A stretch of DNA of 12,798 nt, taken from positions 1-12,798 of the forward strand of contig MWAX01000119.1 of the NCBI GenBank assembly GCA_002068775.1, given 5' to 3'. This document shows, one piece after another, positions 6,598 to 12,798 of this stretch. Below the pieces are notes generated by a model. It did not search any database and had not been told where the DNA came from. It saw only the letters and a program-made list of their open reading frames with translations. Source of the stretch: Actinobacteria bacterium ADurb.Bin346 (GTDB lineage: Bacteria > Actinomycetota > Humimicrobiia > Humimicrobiales > Humimicrobiaceae). Each line of letters starts with the position of its first letter. The stretch's first letter is position 1. The translations under genes and the position numbers were made by a program.

Positions 6598-6625
6598 AAA
6601 GTCCTGTATTTTCATACAGGACTTT
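6598..6625 (-). terminator. Intrinsic terminator of the 19-aa mini gene
   Basis: This is a perfect 12-bp stem with a 4-nt loop: AAAGTCCTGTAT, loop GAAA (a GNRA tetraloop on the minus strand), ATACAGGACTTT. It is followed on the minus strand by further T residues (TTTTTAATC). It begins 14 bp after the mini-gene stop codon and ends about 40 bp before ychF. Confidence 0.85.
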
Positions 6626-6639
6626 AAAAATGAACTTGT

Positions 6640-6699
6640 TTATTTCTTTTTACCTTTTGCTTTTGGTTTATCTTTTGCTTTACCTGCTTTTCCAGCCAT
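6640..6699 (-). CDS. 19-residue Lys/Ala/Gly-rich miniature protein
   Basis: The ORF reads MAGKAGKAKDKPKAKGKKK then TAA. Nine of 19 residues are lysine, with one Asp and one Pro. There are no aromatic, sulphur (beyond Met1) or branched hydrophobic residues, so it cannot fold alone and would be highly cationic, like a histone-H1-type tail or an RNA-binding peptide. The evidence that it is a gene is its surroundings: one of the best Shine-Dalgarno sequences in the window (GGGGAGGT, spacer 5-6 nt), a plausible sigma-70 promoter with an overlapping palindrome, and a strong terminator 14 bp downstream. I recognise no family. Alternatively the transcript is an sRNA or leader with an incidental ORF, but the good SD favours translation. 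Confidence 0.65.
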   Translation of the reverse strand: MAGKAGKAKDKPKAKGKKK

Positions 6700-6704
6700 C
6701 TCCA

Positions 6705-6712
6705 ACCTCCCC
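6705..6712 (-). promoter_or_regulatory. Strong Shine-Dalgarno of the mini gene
   Basis: GGGGAGGT on the minus strand lies 5 nt before the ATG at 6699. It fixes this start over the in-frame TTG and GTG codons further upstream, which have no such spacing. Confidence 0.75.
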
Positions 6713-6721
6713 TGCACCTAA

Positions 6722-6748
6722 AATTAATATTCTTTGAGAATATTAATT
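6722..6748. promoter_or_regulatory. Perfect 12-bp palindrome, candidate operator
   Basis: The arms AATTAATATTCT (6722-6733) and AGAATATTAATT (6737-6748) are perfect inverted copies separated by 3 nt. The palindrome covers the candidate -10 element and start site of the mini gene, a typical repressor position. If transcription starts further upstream it would instead form a hairpin about 22 nt before the start codon. It does not match CIRCE, LexA or canonical Rex sites. Confidence 0.6.
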
Positions 6749-6768
6749 CTAATGAAAATAAAATGCAA
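6740..6768 (-). promoter_or_regulatory. Candidate promoter of the mini gene
   Basis: On the minus strand a -35-like TTGCAT (6763-6768) is followed by a 17-bp spacer and a -10 TAATAT (6740-6745). The start site would fall near 6733, giving a leader of about 35 nt before the ATG. Confidence 0.5.
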
Positions 6769-6812
6769 TATGATTTTGAATCCAATAATTTTAAATCACA
6801 AAGGAAAACTGC

Positions 6813-6846
6813 AAAACCCGCACTCCTGGCTGAGAGCCCGGGTTTT
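6813..6846 (-). terminator. Terminator of the transaldolase unit
   Basis: On the minus strand AAAACCCG pairs with CGGGTTTT. Inside the 18-nt loop, CTC and GAG add a second short helix. The 3' arm ends in TTTT and is followed by GCAGTTTT. It lies about 135 bp after the transaldolase stop codon and just beyond the 16-bp repeat array. Confidence 0.65.
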
Positions 6847-6874
6847 AAAACATTATTGTATTAATTACATCTGT

Positions 6875-6954
6875 TATTGTGCTGCTGATTTATTGTGCTG
6901 CCTATTTATAGTGCTGCTTATTTATAGTACTTCTTATTTATAGTGCTGCCTATA
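6875..6954. repeat. Five 16-bp tandem repeats after transaldolase gene
   Basis: Five contiguous 16-bp units run on the plus strand: TATTGTGCTGCTGATT, TATTGTGCTGCCTATT, TATAGTGCTGCTTATT, TATAGTACTTCTTATT, TATAGTGCTGCCTATA. There are no gaps between units, and divergence is 1-5 bp. The array lies between the transaldolase stop (6982) and the terminator (6813-6846), so it is transcribed as 3' UTR. No ORF runs through it credibly. Confidence 0.9.
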
Positions 6955-6981
6955 ATGCGCAACTGATATCTTTTTCTGCTC

Positions 6982-8178
6982 TTACTCAAGAGCTTTTTTC
7001 CTCGCTTCTACATATTCCTCGATTTCCTTCATGGAGCCTGAGAATTCTTCCCTTGTAAAGACAAAAGCAGGGTGTTTTACAAAATCGTCTATGGCTATAC
7101 CATCCTGTTCATAGCTTTCTTTAAAATAAGCAATTTTTAGCAGTTTTTCCATTATGGGCTGCGGCACAGGGTCTGCCATCTGGCTGTAGATATCCTTGCA
7201 CTCACAAATCTTCATAAAATCATCTATTATCTCCGGATTTAAAGTATACACCATATTTCCGCCGGCAACTTTTTCAATATGGTAGATATTCCCTTCGCCA
7301 GGTCCCGGCCTTGCTGAGCAGAGCAGCAGCTTGCTCCTGTATCCGTTTGCAGGGTCAGTTAAAAGCTCGTGAGCTTTTTTTGCTATTGCAATTCCTGCCC
7401 AGCGTGTAAGCTCTTCTGTCAGCTCTATGCCGGCAGATTTTGCGCTTTCGGCAAACTGCGGCCTTCCTTCGAATCTGCCTATCATAATAGTTATCACTGA
7501 GCGCCACTGGCTGTAATCAACACCCCATGCGCTTCCTGTCTCATAACCTCTTTTTACTGCTTTTGCAACCTGTATGGCGCCGGGCACATTAAATATCAGG
7601 GTGGAATTTGTCGGTATGCCAAGTGAGGTCAGTATCTGTAAAAGATATATCCCCTCTTTTGAGCCGGGGCACTTTATCATAATATTGGGGGCGATTTTTT
7701 TAAGTTCAAGAGCCTGCAGAAGCATCTGTTTTACATCTGTTACAAGCCTGGGGTCCACCTGCGCTGACACATACCCTTTTTTAAATTTTGATTTTTCAAA
7801 AAGCGGCATGTAAAGCCGGGCGCCTTTTTCTGTTATTGCTTTATACAGTTTCCAGGCAAGCTTATAATTATCCTTTACAGGATTATCTATTATCATCTTA
7901 TCTGCTATTGGGTTTATCTCATCAGGTAAAAGCTCGAGGACTTTTTTTGTAAGCCTTGGATTTGTTGTAACTCCACAAAAGAGAGTGTCTCCAGGATTTT
8001 CATAATCAAATAAAACTTTGAGCTGTTTTTCCACACTGCTTTTTTTATCTTCCGGCGCTTTTTTTAGCATATCTTCAGCCCACGCCCCAAAAATGAGCGG
8101 GGATGAGTCCCACCATATCTCAAAATCCTCACCAGCTTCAGCAAGCCTCTGCATTGCTGATTTTGTGTAACCTGCCAT
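6982..8178 (-). CDS. Transaldolase family protein, long form
   Basis: Transaldolase moves a dihydroxyacetone unit between sugar phosphates via a Schiff base in the non-oxidative pentose phosphate pathway. The 398-residue protein shows the barrel motifs GVTTNPRL (69-76), YVSAQVDPRL (136-145), NIMIKCPGSKEGI (165-177, with K169 as the expected Schiff-base lysine), GIPTNSTLIF (187-196) and IGRFEGR (233-239), whose Arg corresponds to the phosphate-binding position in known enzymes. It is longer than E. coli TalB (about 317) and much longer than MipB-type enzymes (about 220), with extra N- and C-terminal segments. GGAGGT sits 7 nt before the ATG. It is the last gene of its unit. Substrate specificity for this long branch is unknown. 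Confidence 0.88.
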   Translation of the reverse strand: MAGYTKSAMQRLAEAGEDFEIWWDSSPLIFGAWAEDMLKKAPEDKKSSVEKQLKVLFDYENPGDTLFCGVTTNPRLTKKVLELLPDEINPIADKMIIDNPVKDNYKLAWKLYKAITEKGARLYMPLFEKSKFKKGYVSAQVDPRLVTDVKQMLLQALELKKIAPNIMIKCPGSKEGIYLLQILTSLGIPTNSTLIFNVPGAIQVAKAVKRGYETGSAWGVDYSQWRSVITIMIGRFEGRPQFAESAKSAGIELTEELTRWAGIAIAKKAHELLTDPANGYRSKLLLCSARPGPGEGNIYHIEKVAGGNMVYTLNPEIIDDFMKICECKDIYSQMADPVPQPIMEKLLKIAYFKESYEQDGIAIDDFVKHPAFVFTREEFSGSMKEIEEYVEARKKALE

Positions 8179-8277
8179 AATAATTACCTCCGCTTTTATT
8201 AATTTCCGGTTTATTTATAAGATCTGTATAATACTTTTTACTCTTTTTATTGCCTGATGACAACTGCAGATTTATAC

Positions 8278-9255
8278 TTATTTACCCAGCACTTCCTTTA
8301 CCGCTTTTACAATATCGGCTTTATGCGGTATAGATGCCTGCTCCAGAGTCGAATTATAAGGGATTGGGGTATTCAAGCCGGCAACTATTTTTACCGGCGC
8401 GTCAAGCAAGTCAAAAGCCTTGCTTGTAACCTTTGCGCTTATATCTGAAGCAACACTGCCCCTTTCACAGGCTTCAGTGACTATCACAAGATGGTTTGTC
8501 TTTTTAACTGAATTTAAAAGAGCTTCTTCGTCCAGGGGCACAAGCGTTCTCGGATCGATTATCTCACAGCTTATGCCTTCACTTTCAAGCTCCTTTGCTG
8601 CTTCAAGTGACTTAAACACCATATTTGAATATGTAAAGATGGTCACATCACTGCCTTCCCTTTTTATATCAGCAACTCCAAACGGGATTGTGTATTCTTC
8701 TTCCGGAACCACTCCCTTATTCAAATATATCATTTTATGCTCAATAAAAATTACAACATTATCATCTCTTATCGAAGTCTTTAAAAGCCCCTTCACATCG
8801 TAAGGCGTTGAAGGCATGACGACTTTTAAACCAGGTACGTGGTAGAACCAGGCTTCCAGGCTTTGTGAATGCTGCGCTGCAACTCCTCTGCCTGCGCCAC
8901 CCTGAGTCCTTATCACAAGGGGGCATCTTAAGTTATCCCCAGTCATATATCTTATCTTTGCTGCCTGGTTGACTATCTGGTCCATTGCAAGAGTTGTAAA
9001 ATCAATAAACATGAGCTCGGATACAGGCCTGTACCCGGTAACAGCCGCCCCGATGCCTGCGCCCACTATTGTCGCTTCTGATATAGGCGTATTAATTACT
9101 CTTTCAGGTCCATACATATCAAGAAGACCTTTATAAGCTCTGAAAGCTCCTCCATATTTTCCAATATCTTCACCTATAAGGAAGATTTTTGAGTCCCTGT
9201 TCATTTCCTCGATTATGGCCTCTCTTATTGCTTCCCTGTATTCGATTTCCCGCAT
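8278..9255 (-). CDS. E1 beta subunit, TPP-dependent 2-oxoacid/acetoin dehydrogenase
   Basis: This is the partner of the alpha subunit encoded 41 bp upstream; together they form the alpha2-beta2 decarboxylating E1. The 325-residue length is typical. Seen motifs are LIGEDIGKYGGAF (26-38), TPISEATIVGAGIGAA (with the Glu that activates TPP, about residue 60), MFIDFTTLAMDQIVNQAAKIRYM, the active-site AAQHSQSLEAWFYHVPGLKVVMPSTP, and the C-terminal SDVTIFTYSNMV and VTEACERGSVASDI of the transketolase_C domain. AGGAAAGGA precedes the ATG. No E2 or E3 gene is present in the window; transaldolase follows after 99 bp. Acetoin dehydrogenase (AcoB-like) and pyruvate dehydrogenase (PdhB-like) cannot be told apart by eye. 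Confidence 0.93.
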   Translation of the reverse strand: MREIEYREAIREAIIEEMNRDSKIFLIGEDIGKYGGAFRAYKGLLDMYGPERVINTPISEATIVGAGIGAAVTGYRPVSELMFIDFTTLAMDQIVNQAAKIRYMTGDNLRCPLVIRTQGGAGRGVAAQHSQSLEAWFYHVPGLKVVMPSTPYDVKGLLKTSIRDDNVVIFIEHKMIYLNKGVVPEEEYTIPFGVADIKREGSDVTIFTYSNMVFKSLEAAKELESEGISCEIIDPRTLVPLDEEALLNSVKKTNHLVIVTEACERGSVASDISAKVTSKAFDLLDAPVKIVAGLNTPIPYNSTLEQASIPHKADIVKAVKEVLGK

Positions 9256-9296
9256 AAAAATCCTTTCCTGATAAACTTTTTAAAAAATAATAATCA

Positions 9297-10265
9297 TTAA
9301 ATGGACCTGACCTCTTCAAGAAATTGCTCAAGTGAAGGTTCCGGGCTTTCTTCTGCAAATTTTACTGACTGCTCGACCATCTGAATAATTTCTTTTTCAT
9401 ATCCGTCTATTTCTTCTGGGCTGATCACTTTTTCCTCAAGAAGTTTTGCCTTGTAATTGACAACGGGGTCCTTTTCCTTTTTGTAGTATTCCGCTTCAGA
9501 TTTATCCCTGTATTCAGCCGGGTCATTCGGGTGATGTCCGCCGAACCTGTAAGTTTTAGCTTCAATAAGTGATGGGCCTTTGCCGCTTCTTGCCCTCTGC
9601 ACTGCTTTTGAAACAATATTGTAAACTGCCTCAGGGTCAGTGCCATCAACTATCACCCCGGGTATGTCATAAGCAGCCGACCTTTTTGCCACATCCCTGC
9701 ATGCAATAGCATCGTCAGAGCACATGGATATCGCATACATATTATTTTCACAGAGATATATTACCGGAAGTGAAAATATTGCAGCCATATTCAGGGCTTC
9801 ATGAAAAACTCCATTATTGGTGGCGCCGTCTGAAAAGAAACAGACAGCCACTCTGCCCTTTCCCTCCATTTTACAGGAAAAGCCCGCTCCGACAGAAATC
9901 GGAATGCCGCCTCCCACTATCCCATTGGCGCCCAGCATTCCAAGTTCAGTATCTGCAATGTGCATTGAGCCTCCTCTGCCTTTACAGTATCCTGTGGCTT
10001 TGCCGAGAAGTTCAGCCATCATCCGGTTCAGATCAGCACCTTTGGCAATACTGTGTCCATGCCCACGGTGGGTGGATATTATATAATCTGACTTACTTAT
10101 AGCTGCGCATGCTCCGGCAGCAATTGCTTCTTCTCCAATATAGGGATGAAGATATCCCCAGATTTTTGCAATCTGATACAACTGGATTGTTTTTTCTTCA
10201 AACCTTCTGATCTTAATAATGGTTTTTAAAAGATCTTTTTTTAGCTCTTTTGTTAATACTGCCAT
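9297..10265 (-). CDS. E1 alpha subunit, TPP-dependent 2-oxoacid/acetoin dehydrogenase
   Basis: This 322-residue AcoA/PdhA-type subunit binds TPP and Mg2+. Motifs are YIGEEA (42-47), STHRGHGHSIAKG (64-76), GKGRGGSMHIAD (95-105) and the TPP/Mg fold from FFSDGATNNG to CENN (143-175). The usual GDG of the TPP motif reads SDG (S145), and the loop usually written RxxGHxxxDxxxYR reads YRFGGHHPNDPAEYRD (239-254); both are departures from the common form. GGAGAGGAG gives a strong Shine-Dalgarno. It is first in the alpha-beta-transaldolase unit and has its own promoter. It carries no lipoyl domain and no E2/E3 genes are nearby, so the acceptor and substrate remain open. Confidence 0.93.
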   Translation of the reverse strand: MAVLTKELKKDLLKTIIKIRRFEEKTIQLYQIAKIWGYLHPYIGEEAIAAGACAAISKSDYIISTHRGHGHSIAKGADLNRMMAELLGKATGYCKGRGGSMHIADTELGMLGANGIVGGGIPISVGAGFSCKMEGKGRVAVCFFSDGATNNGVFHEALNMAAIFSLPVIYLCENNMYAISMCSDDAIACRDVAKRSAAYDIPGVIVDGTDPEAVYNIVSKAVQRARSGKGPSLIEAKTYRFGGHHPNDPAEYRDKSEAEYYKKEKDPVVNYKAKLLEEKVISPEEIDGYEKEIIQMVEQSVKFAEESPEPSLEQFLEEVRSI

Positions 10266-10332
10266 AAATCTCCTCTCCTGTTAGAGCCGGGTAATAAAAT
10301 AAAAATACAGTCACTTTAAACAACAGGATAAA

Positions 10333-10365
10333 ATTATATGCAATTATTAGCAGTATTGCAATAAA
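10333..10365 (-). promoter_or_regulatory. Promoter of E1 alpha-beta genes with overlapping palindrome-like site
   Basis: On the minus strand -35 TTGCAA (10356-10361), a 17-bp spacer and a consensus -10 TATAAT (10333-10338) give the best promoter in the window, with a leader of about 60 nt. A 22-bp element at 10344-10365 overlaps the -35 and spacer. It matches the palindrome upstream of rex at 17 of 22 positions, and in both cases the same part of the element coincides with the -35. This suggests a shared regulator, Rex being the obvious candidate. The SorC-type regulator encoded just upstream is the alternative. Confidence 0.6.
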
Positions 10366-10489
10366 TATTAAAACTGATTTTCAGGCTGCCATAAAAGTGC
10401 AGCTAAAAAGACTGGTTAAAATATTAAAAACAGGCGATTGCGGCTAATATATTCGGGAAATTATTAAAGTAATGAAAATATTAGAGAAA

Positions 10490-11446
10490 TTATTTTTTAG
10501 TATCTATTTTCAATATCCTCTCAGCAGCAGTGTCATCTGTTATCAGCATGTTTACTATATTTCCTCTTAAAGCTCCAAGTATAGCTTCAGATTTCTGCCT
10601 TCCTCCTGCAATTCCAATACGATAAGGCACCCTTTTAAGTGATGAAGAAGGCATGGATACAATCCTGTCATTTAGACTTGTCTGGCATATTTTGCCCTCG
10701 GTGTTAAAAAAATATGAAAACACGTCGCCGACAGCATCATTTGCCATCAGCTCTTCAAAATCTTCCTTGTTTATCTGGTCTGTTGAAATTAAGGATGAAA
10801 TTACCTTTGGAAATATGGAGCCTATTCCTGTAATAAGCACAGAGACTCTGTCAAAGTACTGAAAAGTGTCTTTTATTGATTTTTCATTGAGCAGCATGTC
10901 GTGGAGTTTTTTAGAATCAAGAATTGCAGGTGCATATAGTAAATGCGGCTCGACTCCAAATTTCTTTGCAATCCTTCCGGTTATATCGTGGCAATTGAGA
11001 TCAACTGAAATCTGATGGCTGCCGCCGGTTACCTGCACAACTTCGACACGTCTGTTTATTTTTGAAGGCAGGTGGTTTACAAGCTCATTTACGGTGGTGC
11101 CCCACGACACTCCGAGAACGTCATTGTCCTTGATAACTTCAAGAAGAAGGTCTGCTCCTGCTGCCCCCAGCTTTACCTTAAGCTCAGAATCTGACAGCCC
11201 CGAGTTCTCTACTACAATTGCTCTTTTTAAATTAAATCTTTTTTCAAGGTTTTCTTCAAGCTTTGAAACGCCTGCTGAAGGGTCAATAACACTTATCTGC
11301 ACTATTCCTGATTCTATTGCTTTTTTAAGTATTCTGTTGACCTGATATTTTGAGACTTTAAGTTTTTTTGCTATATCTTCCTGGATAAGATTTTCCTTAT
11401 AATAAAGACTTGCAACTTTGACCATTAATTTTATGTTATATCCCAT
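10490..11446 (-). CDS. SorC/DeoR-type sugar-binding transcriptional regulator
   Basis: SorC-family regulators bind a phosphorylated sugar in a C-terminal domain related to sugar isomerases and control adjacent catabolic genes. The 318-residue protein has an N-terminal HTH, VASLYYKENLIQEDIAKKL then KVSKYQVNRILKKAIESGIV (about 10-50), and a SorC effector domain from about 55 with NDVLGVSWGTTV, VVQVTGGSH, ILITGIGSI-like (residues VLITGIGSI) and the C-terminal VPYRIGIAGGRQKSEAILGALRG, typical of the family. It lies 40 bp behind the RpiB-like gene and before the E1 promoter, so it is probably a local regulator of these carbohydrate genes. The Shine-Dalgarno at the chosen ATG is poor; an ATG 7 codons in is an alternative. 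Confidence 0.92.
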   Translation of the reverse strand: MGYNIKLMVKVASLYYKENLIQEDIAKKLKVSKYQVNRILKKAIESGIVQISVIDPSAGVSKLEENLEKRFNLKRAIVVENSGLSDSELKVKLGAAGADLLLEVIKDNDVLGVSWGTTVNELVNHLPSKINRRVEVVQVTGGSHQISVDLNCHDITGRIAKKFGVEPHLLYAPAILDSKKLHDMLLNEKSIKDTFQYFDRVSVLITGIGSIFPKVISSLISTDQINKEDFEELMANDAVGDVFSYFFNTEGKICQTSLNDRIVSMPSSSLKRVPYRIGIAGGRQKSEAILGALRGNIVNMLITDDTAAERILKIDTKK

Positions 11447-11486
11447 TTTATTTCTTATTTAACATTTTTTTTAGAATTTTTTTATT

Positions 11487-11921
11487 TCATATTTCCAGAA
11501 GCTCTATTTTTTTAACTTTTGCCACAGTTCCGCCGGTCCTTTCAATGGAGACCCACACCTTCAGTATCTCCTCTGCAAGACTTTTCCCAATAACCAGCGA
11601 CCCCATGCAAAGCACCTGGCAATCGTTTGAAAGGATAGACCTCTGCGCAGAATACAGATCATGACAAACTGCTGCTCTTATACCCTTGAATTTGTTTGCA
11701 CTAATTGCCATGCCTATTCCAGTTCCGCACACCAGTACGCCTCTGTCATATCTGCCATTCTGAACTTCTGGTATTAATTCTTTTACGAGGTCAGGATAGT
11801 CGCTCGGTTCTTTTGTAAATACTCCGAAATCCTTGTACTCGATGCCCTTTTTCTCAAGTACCGTTATGAGGGCGTTTTTAAGGTCCAGAGCATTTTCATC
11901 ACATCCTATTGCAATTTTCAT
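11487..11921 (-). CDS. RpiB/LacAB-family sugar isomerase, divergent
   Basis: RpiB proteins interconvert ribose 5-phosphate and ribulose 5-phosphate; relatives act on other sugar phosphates. The 144-residue protein keeps VCGTGIGMAISANKFKGIRA, with the catalytic Cys (C65) and Thr (T67), and HDLYSAQ (H87). However the N-terminal DHAG motif reads DENA (E9 for His), the GSRVIG arginine is Leu (GSLVIG, 107-112), and the C-terminal GGRHxxR reads GGTVAKV. Residues recalled as phosphate ligands in characterised RpiB are thus largely lost. The fold and chemistry should be retained but the substrate may differ. GGAGGA precedes the ATG, and the gene lies 36 bp after the transketolase subunit. I therefore do not give it the symbol rpiB. 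Confidence 0.88.
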   Translation of the reverse strand: MKIAIGCDENALDLKNALITVLEKKGIEYKDFGVFTKEPSDYPDLVKELIPEVQNGRYDRGVLVCGTGIGMAISANKFKGIRAAVCHDLYSAQRSILSNDCQVLCMGSLVIGKSLAEEILKVWVSIERTGGTVAKVKKIELLEI

Positions 11922-11957
11922 CTTTTCCTCCAGAACGATCTTATTATCTTAAATTTT

Positions 11958-12798
11958 TTATTTATCCTGTTTTAAAAAGTCATCTATTGATTCTGCGATC
12001 TTATTGCCGGTCAGCCCGTAATAATCAATCATTTCCTGATAATCGCCAACTGTTGCAAAAATATCATTTATACCTATCATTTTCATTTTTACCGGGTTTT
12101 CTTTAATAAGGACATCTGCAACTGCACTGCCAAGACCGTTGACTACACTGTGCTCTTCTACAGTTACAACTTTTTTTGTCTTTAAGCTTGAAGATACTAC
12201 AAGCTCCCTGTCAATCGGCTTGATTGTCGACATGTTTATCACTTCCACGCTGATGCCTTTGCCTGCCAGCTGTGCTGCAGCGTCCAGCGTGTTTTGGACC
12301 ATAGTGGAACATGTAATTGCAGTGATATCGCAGCCTTTTTGCATTATCTCCCCTCTGCCCACTGCCAGCTTAAAATCATCACCATGAAGTCTTTTTGCTT
12401 TTATCCTGTGGATCCTGATGTATACCGGTCCATCTATCTCTGCAGCTGCAAAAACAGCCTGAAAATATTCAGGTCCGTCGCAGGGCGATATAATTGTCAT
12501 ATTGGGAAGCGAGCGCATTATTGCAACATCTTCGAGCACTGTATGCGTGGGCCCGAGGGAGCTTACAGAGAAACCACAGTTATTGCCCATTATTTTCACA
12601 TTAAGCTTTGGTTTAGCCACATCATCTCTTATCTGCTCAAAGCATCTGCATGTGATAAAAGGAACATATGCAGCAATAAAAGGAATTTTTCCGCAAGTGG
12701 CAAAACCTGCAGCTTCGCCCATTCCATTCTGCTCGGCAATTCCAAATTCAAAATGCCTACCCGGATATCTCTTATTAAATTCACCGCCGCTTGCACCA
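11958..12798 (-). CDS. Transketolase C-terminal subunit (split type), start outside window
   Basis: About 280 residues are visible; the frame is open to the right edge, so the true start lies outside (an internal Met at 12722 is not the start). The first residues, GEFNKRYPGRHFEFGIAEQN, contain the conserved GIAEQN glutamate that activates TPP. Further features are KIPFIAAYVPFITCRCFEQIRDDV, PTHTVLEDVAIMRSLPN, GPVYIRIHR, and a transketolase_C domain from GCDITAITCSTMV to VVTVEEHSVVNGLGSAVADVL. In split transketolases the N-terminal TPP-binding half is a separate gene normally directly upstream, here expected just beyond base 12798. It leads into the RpiB-like isomerase, consistent with a pentose or tetrose interconversion operon. 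Confidence 0.93.
   Translation of the reverse strand, partial: GASGGEFNKRYPGRHFEFGIAEQNGMGEAAGFATCGKIPFIAAYVPFITCRCFEQIRDDVAKPKLNVKIMGNNCGFSVSSLGPTHTVLEDVAIMRSLPNMTIISPCDGPEYFQAVFAAAEIDGPVYIRIHRIKAKRLHGDDFKLAVGRGEIMQKGCDITAITCSTMVQNTLDAAAQLAGKGISVEVINMSTIKPIDRELVVSSSLKTKKVVTVEEHSVVNGLGSAVADVLIKENPVKMKMIGINDIFATVGDYQEMIDYYGLTGNKIAESIDDFLKQDK

Noticed and set aside
11487..12798. Calling this a sulfoquinovose (sulfo-transketolase) locus
   Set aside because: Only the split transketolase and a phosphate-pocket-poor RpiB relative are visible; the glycosidase, sulfofructose isomerase and sulfolactaldehyde enzymes are not in the window, so it stays a hypothesis.

Overview
The window (about 37% G+C by eye) is a stretch of chromosome in which every supported gene lies on the minus strand, so transcription runs from high to low coordinates. 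The organism looks like an anaerobic or fermentative bacterium with Gram-positive-like traits: a Rex NADH-sensing repressor, a LytR-CpsA-Psr (LCP) cell-wall enzyme, a split transketolase and E1-type TPP enzymes. An uncultured actinobacterial or Firmicutes-like lineage fits, but this placement is an inference and there is no rRNA to settle it.

Right third (12798 to 6813), carbon metabolism. In transcription order: the C-terminal subunit of a split transketolase (start outside the window), an RpiB/LacAB-family isomerase, a SorC-family sugar-responsive regulator, a 224-bp gap with a good promoter, the alpha and beta subunits of an E1-type 2-oxoacid/acetoin dehydrogenase, and a long transaldolase. 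The unit ends in a 3' region with five 16-bp tandem repeats followed by a terminator hairpin. Transketolase, transaldolase and a pentose/tetrose-phosphate-type isomerase together suggest non-oxidative pentose phosphate chemistry or catabolism of a particular sugar under control of the SorC protein.

Middle (6768 to 4442). A self-contained miniature gene has its own promoter with a perfect 12-bp palindrome over the -10 region, a strong Shine-Dalgarno, a 19-codon lysine-rich ORF and an intrinsic terminator. Next come the ribosome-associated GTPase YchF and, 18 bp behind it, a SAM methyltransferase with a C-terminal zinc-ribbon (Trm112-like) domain.

Left third (4352 to 1). A DUF433/DUF5615 antitoxin-toxin type pair; a 422-bp gene-free stretch (3338-3759) with an imperfect hairpin and a palindrome-overlapped promoter; rex and an LCP gene 3 bp apart; a 311-bp gene-free stretch (1470-1780) with two sets of short tandem repeats; then a small hypothetical gene translationally coupled to purB, which runs off the left edge.

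Most notable points: the 19-aa miniature gene; similar palindromes placed the same way over the promoters of rex and of the E1 genes, suggesting Rex control of both; an RpiB-like protein that keeps its catalytic residues but has lost most of the expected phosphate-binding residues; and a run of exact-period short tandem repeats (11, 14, 16 and 12 bp) in four separate places.
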